Shown here: positions 1-7,537 of the stretch, one piece after another
Position numbering within the stretch: position 1 is the stretch's first letter
How the letters are laid out: each line of letters begins with the position of its first letter
From: Dehalococcoidia bacterium
GTDB taxonomy: Bacteria > Chloroflexota > Dehalococcoidia > UBA6926
DNA: 28,238 nucleotides
NCBI GenBank assembly: GCA_029941095.1
Contig: JAPYRO010000001.1
Span: 6,453-34,690, forward strand
Direction of reading: 5' to 3'
The notes under the pieces: generated by a model
Database searches by the model: none
The model's input: only the letters and a program-made list of their open reading frames with translations
Told to the model about the DNA's origin: nothing
Program-made: the position numbers and the translations under genes

Positions 1-195
1 CTTCGGTCTTAGCTTCAGCCTTGGCTTCGGTCTTAGCTTCAGCCTTGGCCTTGGCTTCGGTCTTAGCTTCAGCCTTGGCCTTGGCCTCAGTCTTAACTTC
101 GGTCTTAGCTTCAGCCTTGGCTTCGGTCTTAGCTTCAGCCTTGGCCTTGGCCTCAGTCTTAACTTCGGTCTTAGCTTCAGCCTTAACTTCGGTCT
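1..195 (-). repeat. Tandem 30/66-bp repeats coding the Lys-Ala-Glu tail of S3
   Basis: The last 195 bases of rpsC in the window are an in-frame nested tandem repeat. A 30-bp block (plus strand begins cttcggtcttagcttcagcc) coding AKTEAKAEAK-like peptide recurs. A longer 66-bp (22-codon) period is also visible: the block at 55-84 recurs at 121-150, and the block at 85-116 recurs at 151-182. Both periods are multiples of 3, so copy number can change without a frameshift. The array reaches the window edge and its full length is unknown. Confidence 0.9.
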
Positions 196-910
196 CCTTT
201 ACATCTTTGGACTGATCATTCTCATTAGGTGTAGATACAAGAGCTTCTCGCCTAGCTGCTTCCTCGGCTGAGGACATCGTCGCTACAACATCTCCTCTAT
301 AGATCCATACCTTGACCCCAATTAATCCCATTTGCGTATGAGCTTCTGCTTGGCCAAAATCGATATCAGCTCTTATAGTGTGCAGGGGAACTCGCCCAGC
401 CATAGCTTTCTCATTCCGAGCAATCTCAGCTCCACCTAAACGGCCGGATACCAATACTTTTATTCCTTGAGCACCTGACTGCATTGTTCTAGCAACTGAC
501 TGTTTTATAGCCCTTCTAAAAGATATTTGTCTTTCAATCTGTTCACCAATGCTTTGGGCAACTAATGTTGCCTCTAATTCTGCTTGGCGTATCTCATTAA
601 TATCAACTCTAATCCGCTTACCAGTAATTTCCTCTAAATCTTTCCTTAACTCCTCTACCCGTTGCCCACCTCGGCCAATCACAACACCTGGTCTGGCCGA
701 GTGAATAGTCGCCCTAACTTCATTAGTTTTACGATCTATTTCCACACGGGACACAGCCGCGTCTTTGTGCTTAACCAAAATATGATCACGGATCTTTATA
801 TCCTCAAGCAAATTCTCTCTATATATTTGCGGCCTGTCAGCGAACCAGCGAGTTTGCCAGTCCTTAATCACGCCTAGTCGAAATCCGTTTGGATGTACTT
901 TATGACCCAT
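1..910 (-). CDS. rpsC: Ribosomal protein S3 (uS3), C-terminus cut by window edge
   Basis: Small-subunit ribosomal protein S3, which binds 16S rRNA in the 30S head and helps form the mRNA entry site. Reading leftward from the ATG at 910-908, the protein opens MGHKVHPNGFRLGVIKDW, the usual S3 start. A KH-type motif (PGVVIGRGGQRVEELR) lies near residues 75-90. The S3 C-terminal domain (GIKVLVSGRLGGAEIARNE, then GLIGVKVWIYRGD) follows to about residue 215. After roughly residue 225 the frame continues as a low-complexity Ala/Glu/Lys/Thr repeat tail that is still open at base 1, so the protein exceeds 302 residues; S3 is usually 210-270. It is the last visible gene of the str-S10 operon and starts 2 nt after the rplV stop. 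Identity is certain; the true C-terminus is not visible. Confidence 0.97.
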   Translation of the reverse strand, partial: MGHKVHPNGFRLGVIKDWQTRWFADRPQIYRENLLEDIKIRDHILVKHKDAAVSRVEIDRKTNEVRATIHSARPGVVIGRGGQRVEELRKDLEEITGKRIRVDINEIRQAELEATLVAQSIGEQIERQISFRRAIKQSVARTMQSGAQGIKVLVSGRLGGAEIARNEKAMAGRVPLHTIRADIDFGQAEAHTQMGLIGVKVWIYRGDVVATMSSAEEAARREALVSTPNENDQSKDVKETEVKAEAKTEVKTEAKAKAEAKTEAKAEAKTEVKTEAKAKAEAKTEAKAKAEAKTEAKAEAKTE

Positions 911-912
911 TT

Positions 913-1251
913 TTACGTTGCCTCCTGATCAAGCACCACAGTCATGTTGCTGTGCCTCTTAAAGTTAGGACCCGCTGTTCCTCGAGCCCTTGGATAATAT
1001 CGTTTTAAAGTTGGAGCTGGGCCAATATTAACTCTTATGATCCTAAGTCCCGTAGGATCCATTTCAAAATTATTTTCTGCGTTAGCAGCAGCTGATCGCA
1101 CTACCTTTGCTACATTTTTTGCCCAGGGACTTGGCATGAACTGAAGTATCGTCAAAGCCTCTTCCACATTTTTACCAACTAGTGAATTTACGATTAACCT
1201 AAGTTTCGCTACCGATATAGACATATTCTTTTGTGTTGCTGATACTTCCAA
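913..1251 (-). CDS. rplV: Ribosomal protein L22 (uL22)
   Basis: Large-subunit protein L22, which binds 23S rRNA and lines the nascent-peptide exit tunnel. It is 112 residues, normal for the family. The N-terminus MEVSATQKNMSISVAKLRL matches the usual MEVRAxxKYVRISPxKxRL pattern, so the TTG at 1251-1249 is taken as the real start. An AGG Shine-Dalgarno core lies about 6 nt upstream, overlapping the end of rpsS. The conserved C-terminal part (RVNIGPAPTLKRYYPRARG) forms the tunnel-loop region. It sits between rpsS and rpsC as in the classical S10 operon, with only 2 nt between genes on either side. Confidence 0.97.
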   Translation of the reverse strand: MEVSATQKNMSISVAKLRLIVNSLVGKNVEEALTILQFMPSPWAKNVAKVVRSAAANAENNFEMDPTGLRIIRVNIGPAPTLKRYYPRARGTAGPNFKRHSNMTVVLDQEAT

Positions 1252-1253
1252 AA

Positions 1254-1532
1254 TTACCTAACCACTCTTTCATTTCGACCGGTATGACCTCTGAATGTTC
1301 TCGTTAGAGCAAATTCTCCTAACTTATGACCAACCATGTTCTCTGTTATAAAGAGAGGTATATGCCTTCTCCCATCATGAACGGAAATGTTTAACCCAAC
1401 CATGGATTCAAGAATTGTTGAGGATCTAGCCCAAGTCCTTATAACAACTCGCTCAGTCGAGCGAGAAGCTGCTTCAACTTTCTTCATCAATTTAGCATCA
1501 ACAAAGGGCCCTTTTTTTACTGATCTAGACAT
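1254..1532 (-). CDS. rpsS: Ribosomal protein S19 (uS19)
   Basis: Small-subunit protein S19 of the 30S head, partner of S13 near the A-site finger contact. The 92-residue product shows the family opening MSRSVKKGPFVDAKLMKK, the central WARSSTILESMVGLNISVHDG and the signature ENMVGHKLGEFALTRTFRGH. Its length is standard. The ATG start lies 3 nt after the rplB stop, so translational coupling is likely. Nothing unusual was seen. Confidence 0.98.
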   Translation of the reverse strand: MSRSVKKGPFVDAKLMKKVEAASRSTERVVIRTWARSSTILESMVGLNISVHDGRRHIPLFITENMVGHKLGEFALTRTFRGHTGRNERVVR

Positions 1533-1535
1533 AAA

Positions 1536-2372
1536 TTAACTTCTCCTATTACCTCTCCTACGAACAATGAACGGGGTACTCTTCTTATTTCTCCGGGTCC
1601 TTTTCCCTAAAGTTCGCTTACCCCAAGGCGACTTTGGACTAGGCATACCAATAGGTGACCTACCTTCTCCACCTCCGTGAGGATGGTCTCTTGGAGACAT
1701 CGCAGACCCTCGAACGGTAGGTCTCCAGCCTTTCAAGCGTTTCCTACCTGCTTTACCCCACGATAAATTCTTATGATCTAGATTACCTATTTGGCCAACG
1801 GTGGCAGAACATGCAGAAAGTATTCTTCTCAATTCCCCTGAGGGTAGCCTCAGAAGCGTATATTTTCCTTCTCTTGCTAGAACCTGTGCTCCCACACCAG
1901 CACCTCTAACAAGTTGGCCACCTTTCCCTAACTGTAACTCCACATTATGCACAGTCGTTCCCGTAGGAATATTTTGTAAAGGAAGAGAATTACCAGGTTT
2001 AACATCTGCTTCCGGGCCCGCTACAACAACATCTCCTTTTTTCAAGCCGAGAGGAGAAATAATATAGCGTTTCTCCCCATCTCTATAATGTAACAATGCG
2101 ATTCTTGAAGATCGGTTAGGATCATATTCAACAGACGCTATTTTTGCAGGAACACCAATTTTATCTCTCTTAAAATCAATCAATCTATAAGATCGTTTTA
2201 CTCCTCCACCTCTGTGCCTAGTAGTTATTTTACCTCGTTGATTACGACCAGCATTGCTTTTCAAAGGTCTAAGTAGTGTTTTTTCTGGTTTTACTTTATC
2301 TATATCTTCGAAAGCATCAAAAACCGCAGCCCTACGACCTGGTGATGTTGGTTTAACGTTTTTTACAGCCAT
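1536..2372 (-). CDS. rplB: Ribosomal protein L2 (uL2)
   Basis: Large-subunit protein L2, needed for subunit association and for the peptidyl-transferase centre. It is 278 residues, typical of bacterial L2. The N-terminal half holds the OB-like region (GRNQRGKITTRHRGGGVKR). The C-terminal half carries the strongly conserved GSAMSPRDHPHGGGEGRSP segment with the functional His of the GGGEGR region. The basic tail RRRGNRRS is as expected. The gene lies 8 nt after rplW and 3 nt before rpsS in the S10 operon. Confidence 0.98.
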   Translation of the reverse strand: MAVKNVKPTSPGRRAAVFDAFEDIDKVKPEKTLLRPLKSNAGRNQRGKITTRHRGGGVKRSYRLIDFKRDKIGVPAKIASVEYDPNRSSRIALLHYRDGEKRYIISPLGLKKGDVVVAGPEADVKPGNSLPLQNIPTGTTVHNVELQLGKGGQLVRGAGVGAQVLAREGKYTLLRLPSGELRRILSACSATVGQIGNLDHKNLSWGKAGRKRLKGWRPTVRGSAMSPRDHPHGGGEGRSPIGMPSPKSPWGKRTLGKRTRRNKKSTPFIVRRRGNRRS

Positions 2373-2380
2373 GGTTTTCC

Positions 2381-2671
2381 TTACATTCCCTCAAAAACTT
2401 CGATTCTGTCACCTTGAGCTAAAGTGACTATCGCCTTTTTCCAATTCCGTGTTTTAAATACAGTAGTTCCAGATCTTTTAGTTTTGCCTTTAACGTTCAT
2501 TACATTAACAGCAAGTACTTTTACTTTGAATGCTTCTTCTACAGCTTTCTTAATCTCTTTCTTGTTAGATTTGCTATGAACCTCAAAAGCATACTTCCCT
2601 GCCTCTTGGGCGATAGCTATTTTTTCTGTAATTATGGGCCTTCTCAGAATCTCTAAAGGGTGGCTATCCAT
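2381..2671 (-). CDS. rplW: Ribosomal protein L23 (uL23)
   Basis: Large-subunit protein L23, located at the exit-tunnel rim where trigger factor and SRP dock. The 96-residue protein has the family opening LEILRRPIITEKI, the KYAFEVHSKSNKKEIKKAVEE core and the VNVMNVKGKTKR region that contacts rRNA. The ATG directly follows the rplD stop codon with no gap. Order rplD-rplW-rplB is canonical. Confidence 0.97.
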   Translation of the reverse strand: MDSHPLEILRRPIITEKIAIAQEAGKYAFEVHSKSNKKEIKKAVEEAFKVKVLAVNVMNVKGKTKRSGTTVFKTRNWKKAIVTLAQGDRIEVFEGM

Positions 2672-3316
2672 TTAACGCCCATCTTTCTTACCATCTTTTG
2701 CCCACAACTCTTCTGCACGCTTGACGGCATCAACAGTCATAATTACATTCTTGTATTTTAATAAATCTCCTATGTTCAAATAAGAAGCAGTAAGGGTTTT
2801 CACTCCCTCTAAATTACGGGCAGATAAAATCACGCCTTCTGAAAAAGGATTACCAACTAACAAAGCCGACCCTGTTACACCTAACGAATCAATAATTTGC
2901 TGAAGCTCTTTAGATTTAGGAGTTTCTATTTCCAGCTCATCTACAATTAAGAAGCTTCCTTCTCTAAGTTTGTCAGACAAAACACATCTCAAAGCCTGCC
3001 GTCGCATTCTAACGGGCAAATCTTGTCTGTAACTCCGAGGTTTAGGGCCAAACGCTACTCCGCCAGATCTCCAAATTGGGGATCTAATACTACCAGCTCT
3101 TGCACGACCAGTGCCTTTCTGTTTCCACGGCTTTCTACCACCACCTCGTACTTCAGCTCGAGTTTTTGTAGAATGGGTTCCAGTTCTAGAGTTCGCTCTC
3201 TGGCGAACCAAAGCCTGATGAACCAATGGTTGATTCATTTCAACATCAAAAAGAAGAGCATCGAGCTCAATTTGGCTTATGACGTCACCTGAAATATTTT
3301 TTACATCATTTTTCAT
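2672..3316 (-). CDS. rplD: Ribosomal protein L4 (uL4)
   Basis: Large-subunit protein L4, an early assembly protein with a loop reaching the exit tunnel. In E. coli it represses its own S10 operon; whether that holds here is not shown. It is 214 residues. The conserved loop reads RTGTHSTKTRAEVRGGGRKPWKQKGTGRARAGS at about residues 42-75, followed by FGPKPRSY. The start overlaps the rplC stop by one base (TAATG arrangement), indicating translational coupling. Confidence 0.97.
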   Translation of the reverse strand: MKNDVKNISGDVISQIELDALLFDVEMNQPLVHQALVRQRANSRTGTHSTKTRAEVRGGGRKPWKQKGTGRARAGSIRSPIWRSGGVAFGPKPRSYRQDLPVRMRRQALRCVLSDKLREGSFLIVDELEIETPKSKELQQIIDSLGVTGSALLVGNPFSEGVILSARNLEGVKTLTASYLNIGDLLKYKNVIMTVDAVKRAEELWAKDGKKDGR

Positions 3317-3957
3317 TATTTCCCGTTCCGCCTCTGTTTGCGCACCAACACTAATCCTGAAGCAGCTCCAGGGACTGACCCTCTAACAAAAAGAAGGTTT
3401 CTCTCTTCATCCATAGCTACAATTTTTATACCTTTTTCGGTGCTCCGTTTATCACCTAGGTGACCACCCATTTTCTTTCCTTTTCGAACTCTTCCAGGGG
3501 TAGTCCCTTGGCCAACGGAACCAGGGGCTCTCCACTTATCTCCCTGGCCATGGGTTTTTGGTCCACCAGCAAAATGCCATCTTTTAACCACTCCAGCAAA
3601 ACCTTTACCTTTTGATTTGCCGACCACATCTACTATGTCACCCACTTCAAATATTTGAGAGATTGTTACAACATTACCAATCTGTGCATCATTAGAATCT
3701 AGAGAATCAACCTCCCGAAGATATTTAAATAAATCTAGATCATTCTTTTTAAGGTGACCTTTTTCAGGGTTCGACATCTTTTTTTCCGCAACTTGTTTAT
3801 ATCCTATTTGTATTTTGTCATAGCCATCTTTTAAGGTATTTTTTACCTGGGTAACTACACAAGGGCCCACCTCTATGGCGGTTACAGCAGAGACTATTCC
3901 ATCATCGTGGATGTATTGAGTCATACCCAATTTTGTTCCTAATAAAGCATTCAACAT
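3316..3957 (-). CDS. rplC: Ribosomal protein L3 (uL3)
   Basis: Large-subunit protein L3, which binds the 3' domain of 23S rRNA and reaches toward the peptidyl-transferase centre. It is 213 residues with the opening LLGTKLGMTQYIHDDG. The diagnostic KGKGFAGVVKRWHFAGGPKTHGQ segment is followed by RAPGSVGQGTTPGRVRKGKKMGGHLG. Length is normal. It lies 23 nt downstream of rpsJ and overlaps rplD by one base. Confidence 0.98.
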   Translation of the reverse strand: MLNALLGTKLGMTQYIHDDGIVSAVTAIEVGPCVVTQVKNTLKDGYDKIQIGYKQVAEKKMSNPEKGHLKKNDLDLFKYLREVDSLDSNDAQIGNVVTISQIFEVGDIVDVVGKSKGKGFAGVVKRWHFAGGPKTHGQGDKWRAPGSVGQGTTPGRVRKGKKMGGHLGDKRSTEKGIKIVAMDEERNLLFVRGSVPGAASGLVLVRKQRRNGK

Positions 3958-3980
3958 ATCAATCAGTATTCTCCAAATAT

Positions 3981-4298
3981 TTACGATTCTATCTCGATAT
4001 CAACACCAGCAGGTAAATCCAAATGAGTTAGTGAATCAATCGTCCTAGTAGTTGGATCTAAAATATCAATAACTCTTTTATGGGTTCGCATCTCAAACTG
4101 CTCTCTAGCATTTTTATCGACATGTGGCGAGCTTAAAACAGTGAATTTCTTTATCTTTGTAGGCATTGGAATCGGGCCAGAAACCTGAGCGCCTGTCCCC
4201 TCAGCTGCCTCTACAATTTGAATGGCAGAAGAATCCAGAAGTTTATGATCAAAAGCTTTGAGTGTAATTCGTATTTTTTGGTTTTTAGTGTTAGTCAT
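3981..4298 (-). CDS. rpsJ: Ribosomal protein S10 (uS10)
   Basis: Small-subunit protein S10 of the 30S head, also the NusE partner of NusB in antitermination in well-studied bacteria. The 105-residue product shows IRITLKAFDHKLLDSSA, GPIPMPTKIKKFTVLSSPHVDK and REQFEMRTHKRVIDI, all family signatures. Its ATG begins 3 nt after the fusA stop, so str and S10 gene groups are joined with no promoter-sized gap and no tuf gene between them. Confidence 0.98.
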   Translation of the reverse strand: MTNTKNQKIRITLKAFDHKLLDSSAIQIVEAAEGTGAQVSGPIPMPTKIKKFTVLSSPHVDKNAREQFEMRTHKRVIDILDPTTRTIDSLTHLDLPAGVDIEIES

Positions 4299-4301
4299 AA
4301 T

Positions 4302-6380
4302 CTACTTCGCCCCTGCCGCAACTGAAACTGACTCTGCTATATGCTTAGGGACTTCAGCGTAATGGTCAAATTGCATACTATAATTAGCTCGGCCCTGTGA
4401 AGAAGACCTCAGAGTAGTAGCGTATCCGAACATCTCTCCCAGAGGAACAAACGCATTTATGATTTGCAAATCTCCTCGTCGTTCCATACCTTGGATTTGG
4501 GCACGTCTCCCATTTATATCTGCAAGAACATCTCCCAAACTTTCTTCGGGTGTAACAACTTCTACAGCCATAACAGGTTCTAAAGCTACAGGTTTCGCCC
4601 TATTAGCAGCAGCCTTAAAGCCCATGGAGCCCGCCATTTTAAAAGCCATCTCTGATGAATCAACATCATGGAAAGAGCCGTCGTCTAAAGTGATCCGAAG
4701 ATCTACCATAGAAAATCCCGTTAGGATTCCATTCATAGCTGCTTCCCGAGCCCCGGCTTCAACAGCTGGAATGTATTCTTTGGGTATAGTTCCCCCTACT
4801 ATTTTATTTACAAATTCGACACCTGAGCCAGTCTCTAAGGGCTCTACGGTAATCCAAACATGTCCGTATTGGCCACGCCCACCGGATTGTCGAACGTATC
4901 GTCCTTCTGCCCTAGCGCTCTGTTTTATTGTTTCTCTATATGCCACCTGTGGACGACCAGTTTGCGCAGCAACATTGAACTCTCTTTTAAGTCGATCTAC
5001 GATTATTTCTAAGTGTAATTCACCCATCCCAGATATAACAGTTTGAGCTGTCTCTTGATCGTGAGCAGAATGGAAAGTTGGGTCCTCTTGTTGGAGTTTT
5101 ACCAGTGCATCAATTAATTTTTCTTCTTCTTCACGCGACTTCGGCTCAATAGCAACAGATATGACTGGTTCAGGAAATTGTATAGTCTCTAACAAGATTG
5201 GATTATCAGTGTCACATATCGTATCGCCTGTAGAAGTATTCTTTAATCCAACTGCAGCAACAATATTACCAGCTCGAGCTTCTTCAAGTTCTTCTCGATG
5301 GTTAGAGTGCATTTGGATCAAACGGCCCATGCGTTCTCTATCTTGCTGGGTTGTATTTATAACGCTCGAGCCTGATTTACATACTCCTGAATACACACGA
5401 AGATAAACTAGTCTACCAGCAAATGGGTCAGTCACGACTTTGAACGCAAGAGCAGAAAATGGTTCTTCAACGTTAGGTTCCCGTAGAGCAATTTCCTCTG
5501 ACCCAGGTTTTAGACCTTCAATCGCCGGTACTTGATCTGGAGAGGGTAAATAGTCAACGATAGCATCTATCAAAGGCTGGACACCCTTGTTTCTTAAAGC
5601 AGTTCCGCAAAGCACTGGATATATCTCTCTCTTCACTGTACCAATACGTAATCCTTTAATTATTTCTTCTTCAGATAACGGTTCACCCTCTAAAAATTTT
5701 GCCATTAATTCATCATCGTGTTCGGCAGCATTTTCGATCATAATTTCACGATATTTTGCCGTATCTTCTTTCAATTCATCTGGTATAGGTCCTTCAGACA
5801 TTTTATCGCCGTTTTCACCTTCCCAGGTAATGACCACTTGACGTATTAAATCAACGACCCCTTTAAAATCATCTTCTTTACCCCATGGAATCTGAACCGG
5901 AACTGGATTGGCTGCTAATCTCTCCTGGATCGATTTAATGGAAAAGAAGAAATCTGCTCCGATTTTATCCATCTTATTTATAAAGCAGATTCTGGGAACC
6001 TGATATCGGTCGGCTTGTCGCCAAACTGTCTCAGATTGGGGCTCAACGCCAGCGTTCGCATCAAATATTACAACCCCTCCATCTAAAACCCTAAGGCTTC
6101 GCTCAACCTCTGCTGTGAAATCAACATGGCCAGGGGTATCTATGATATTAATTTTATGACCGTTCCATTCGACGGTTGTTGCGGCAGAAACGATCGTGAT
6201 ACCTCGTTCTTTTTCTTGGTCCATCCAATCCATGACAGCGGTGCCATCATCAACAGTACCTAACTTATAGGTTCTTCCTGTAAAAAAGAGCACTCTTTCA
6301 GAAACTGTAGTTTTACCCGCATCAATATGCGCAATAAAACCTATATTCCTTATGGTATCTAGCCCACCGTCCTGAGTCAT
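4302..6380 (-). CDS. fusA: Translation elongation factor G
   Basis: GTPase that drives ribosomal translocation and, with RRF, ribosome recycling. The 692-residue length matches EF-G. The G1 P-loop is AHIDAGKTT near residues 17-25. The switch region reads MDQEKERGITI near 52-62, G3 is DTPGH near 81-85 and G4 is NKMD near 135-138. Domain IV carries the typical GRGQYGHVWITVEP segment. It is the third gene of the operon, 24-25 nt after rpsG, and ends 3 nt before rpsJ. In most bacteria tuf would follow; here it does not. Whether the genome holds a second EF-G paralogue cannot be judged from this window. Confidence 0.98.
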   Translation of the reverse strand: MTQDGGLDTIRNIGFIAHIDAGKTTVSERVLFFTGRTYKLGTVDDGTAVMDWMDQEKERGITIVSAATTVEWNGHKINIIDTPGHVDFTAEVERSLRVLDGGVVIFDANAGVEPQSETVWRQADRYQVPRICFINKMDKIGADFFFSIKSIQERLAANPVPVQIPWGKEDDFKGVVDLIRQVVITWEGENGDKMSEGPIPDELKEDTAKYREIMIENAAEHDDELMAKFLEGEPLSEEEIIKGLRIGTVKREIYPVLCGTALRNKGVQPLIDAIVDYLPSPDQVPAIEGLKPGSEEIALREPNVEEPFSALAFKVVTDPFAGRLVYLRVYSGVCKSGSSVINTTQQDRERMGRLIQMHSNHREELEEARAGNIVAAVGLKNTSTGDTICDTDNPILLETIQFPEPVISVAIEPKSREEEEKLIDALVKLQQEDPTFHSAHDQETAQTVISGMGELHLEIIVDRLKREFNVAAQTGRPQVAYRETIKQSARAEGRYVRQSGGRGQYGHVWITVEPLETGSGVEFVNKIVGGTIPKEYIPAVEAGAREAAMNGILTGFSMVDLRITLDDGSFHDVDSSEMAFKMAGSMGFKAAANRAKPVALEPVMAVEVVTPEESLGDVLADINGRRAQIQGMERRGDLQIINAFVPLGEMFGYATTLRSSSQGRANYSMQFDHYAEVPKHIAESVSVAAGAK

Positions 6381-6404
6381 TTAGGTATATTCCTTCCGAT
6401 TAAT

Positions 6405-6872
6405 TTACCAACGATAATGGGCAAACGCTTTATTCGCATCTGCCATTCTATGTAGTTCTTCTCGACGCCTAACCGCGTTCCCTTGCCCTCTTGCAGCATC
6501 TGTCAATTCCGCGGCCAGTTTTCTTATCATAGGACTACCTCCTCGATCACGGGCAGCATCAATTAACCACCTCATGGCCAAAGCGGCACCTCTATCTTGT
6601 GCCACTTCAACTGGCACTTGATAAGTAGCTCCACCTACTCTTCGAGGGCGAACCTGCAAAAGTGGTGTAGCGTTCCTCATTGCCTGACCAAAAATTTCCA
6701 TTGGATCAATACCATCTTGCTGGATTAAATTAAATGCTCCATATACTATCCGGCGAGCGGTATTTTTCTTACCTCTTTGCATAAGCCTATTCGTAAACCT
6801 GGTAATTAATTCGCTATTGTAAATAGCATCAGGGGTTAAAATACGTTTTTGTGCTCTACGACGCCTAGACAT
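6405..6872 (-). CDS. rpsG: Ribosomal protein S7 (uS7)
   Basis: Small-subunit protein S7, primary binder of the 16S 3' major domain. In E. coli it is the translational repressor of the str operon; the same role here would be inference. The 155-residue product shows RRRRAQKRILTPDAIYNSEL, KKNTARRIVYGAF, VRPRRVGGATYQVPVEV and RRREELHRMADANKAFAHYRW. A TTG codon sits directly before the ATG, but the ATG at 6872 gives the standard MSRRRRA start and lies a normal distance from an AGAGG Shine-Dalgarno inside the end of rpsL. Only 3 nt separate it from the rpsL stop. Confidence 0.97.
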   Translation of the reverse strand: MSRRRRAQKRILTPDAIYNSELITRFTNRLMQRGKKNTARRIVYGAFNLIQQDGIDPMEIFGQAMRNATPLLQVRPRRVGGATYQVPVEVAQDRGAALAMRWLIDAARDRGGSPMIRKLAAELTDAARGQGNAVRRREELHRMADANKAFAHYRW

Positions 6873-6875
6873 CAA

Positions 6876-7286
6876 TTATCCTCTCTTAGATCCATATTTG
6901 CTACGGCTCTTTTTACGATCTTCGACTCCGTCAGAGTCTAACGCCCCACGAATAACGTGATACCGCACGCCAGGTAAATCTCGAACCTTGCCACCTCTTA
7001 TTAGAACAGTGGAGTGCTCTTGCAAATTATGTCCTTCACCGGGTATATACGCTGTAACTTCAGCGCCATTAGTGAGCCTGACACGTGCAACTTTTCGAAG
7101 CGCAGAATTAGGTTTTTTTGGTGTCATTGTTCTAACTTGAGTACAAACGCCACGTTTTTGGGGAGAAGGCAGACCTCTTACCACTCTGTTAGTTAACGCG
7201 TTAAAACTATACTGTAAGGCAGGAGCTTTAGACTTTTTAGCCTTAGGCTTTCTACCTTTTCTTATCAACTGATTTACAGTCGGCAT
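6876..7286 (-). CDS. rpsL: Ribosomal protein S12 (uS12)
   Basis: Small-subunit decoding-centre protein S12 and first gene of the operon. It is 136 residues with the opening PTVNQLIRKGRK, the decoding loop MTPKKPNSALRKVARVRL and the second loop GGKVRDLPGVRYHVIRG. The Lys of KKPNS and the Lys of GGKVRDLPG, positions where streptomycin resistance changes are known in other bacteria, are present as in the sensitive type. A leader of roughly 165 nt separates it from its proposed promoter. Confidence 0.98.
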   Translation of the reverse strand: MPTVNQLIRKGRKPKAKKSKAPALQYSFNALTNRVVRGLPSPQKRGVCTQVRTMTPKKPNSALRKVARVRLTNGAEVTAYIPGEGHNLQEHSTVLIRGGKVRDLPGVRYHVIRGALDSDGVEDRKKSRSKYGSKRG

Positions 7287-7416
7287 ATCTGTACTTTACC
7301 TTTCCCCGTTATGTAATTTTCCAAACTACTTTCTGTAACCCTTCCCGGTTTATTCCACGCAAAAAACCCAAAATATGAATTCGAGACGTAGCTTATGCTG
7401 TTTACCCGGTTCACAG

Positions 7417-7450
7417 AAAAACTTAGCCCCTTGCTACACAAGAGGCGCTA
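7417..7450 (-). terminator. Terminator-like hairpin at the start of the str leader (possible attenuator)
   Basis: On the minus strand, TAGC-(g)-CCTCTTG pairs with CAAGGGGCTA across a 5-base TGTAG loop: 11 pairs with one bulged G and one G-U. Two bases later comes a run of five T followed by C. This is the shape of an intrinsic terminator, yet it lies between the proposed promoter and rpsL. It could attenuate the operon, stabilise the 5' end, or end transcripts coming from the flavin reductase gene upstream. Confidence 0.45.
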
Positions 7451-7457
7451 GATAGGA

Positions 7458-7487
7458 ATTCTAGTGTCTACGACCTCGTTATGTCAA
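7458..7487 (-). promoter_or_regulatory. Sigma-70-type promoter of the str-S10 operon
   Basis: On the minus strand a perfect -35 TTGACA (7487-7482) is followed after 18 bases by a near-perfect -10 TAGAAT (7463-7458). This is the best consensus match I found in the window, and it faces rpsL, as expected for a strongly expressed ribosomal operon. The predicted start is near 7451, giving a leader of about 165 nt. Confidence 0.75.
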
Positions 7488-7537
7488 TGAATAATCGCTA
7501 GTGATTACCTTAAATCCTAATATTCGGGTCAAAATGA

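Larger units (their letters stand above)
7287..7537 (-). other. Non-coding leader and upstream region of the str-S10 operon
   Basis: A 251-base gap, the largest in the window, with no credible reading frame and no tRNA fold that I can recognise. It holds the proposed operon promoter (7458-7487) and a terminator-like hairpin just after the expected transcription start. A second possible long-range pairing joins 7408-7419 (ggttcacagaaa) with 7330-7340 (tttctgtaacc), which would fold as TTTCTGTGAACC against GGTTACAGAAA with one bulge. The pairing is by eye only. Confidence 0.6.

Noticed and set aside
1..195. Possible CRISPR array or intergenic satellite
   Set aside because: Units are contiguous with no unique spacers, and they keep the rpsC frame throughout.
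21..215. A plus-strand open frame rich in Ala, Ser, Val and Leu repeats
   Set aside because: It is the antisense of the S3 repeat tail. Its repetitive look comes from the repeats on the minus strand, and the minus frame is continuous with the S3 body.
4459..5046. 195-residue plus-strand open frame
   Set aside because: It lies fully opposite fusA, has no ribosome-binding site or recognisable domain, and fusA is intact there.
7287..7537. A tRNA or small protein gene in the str leader
   Set aside because: I found no cloverleaf, no anticodon-arm pattern and no open frame with a ribosome-binding site; promoter and hairpins explain it better.
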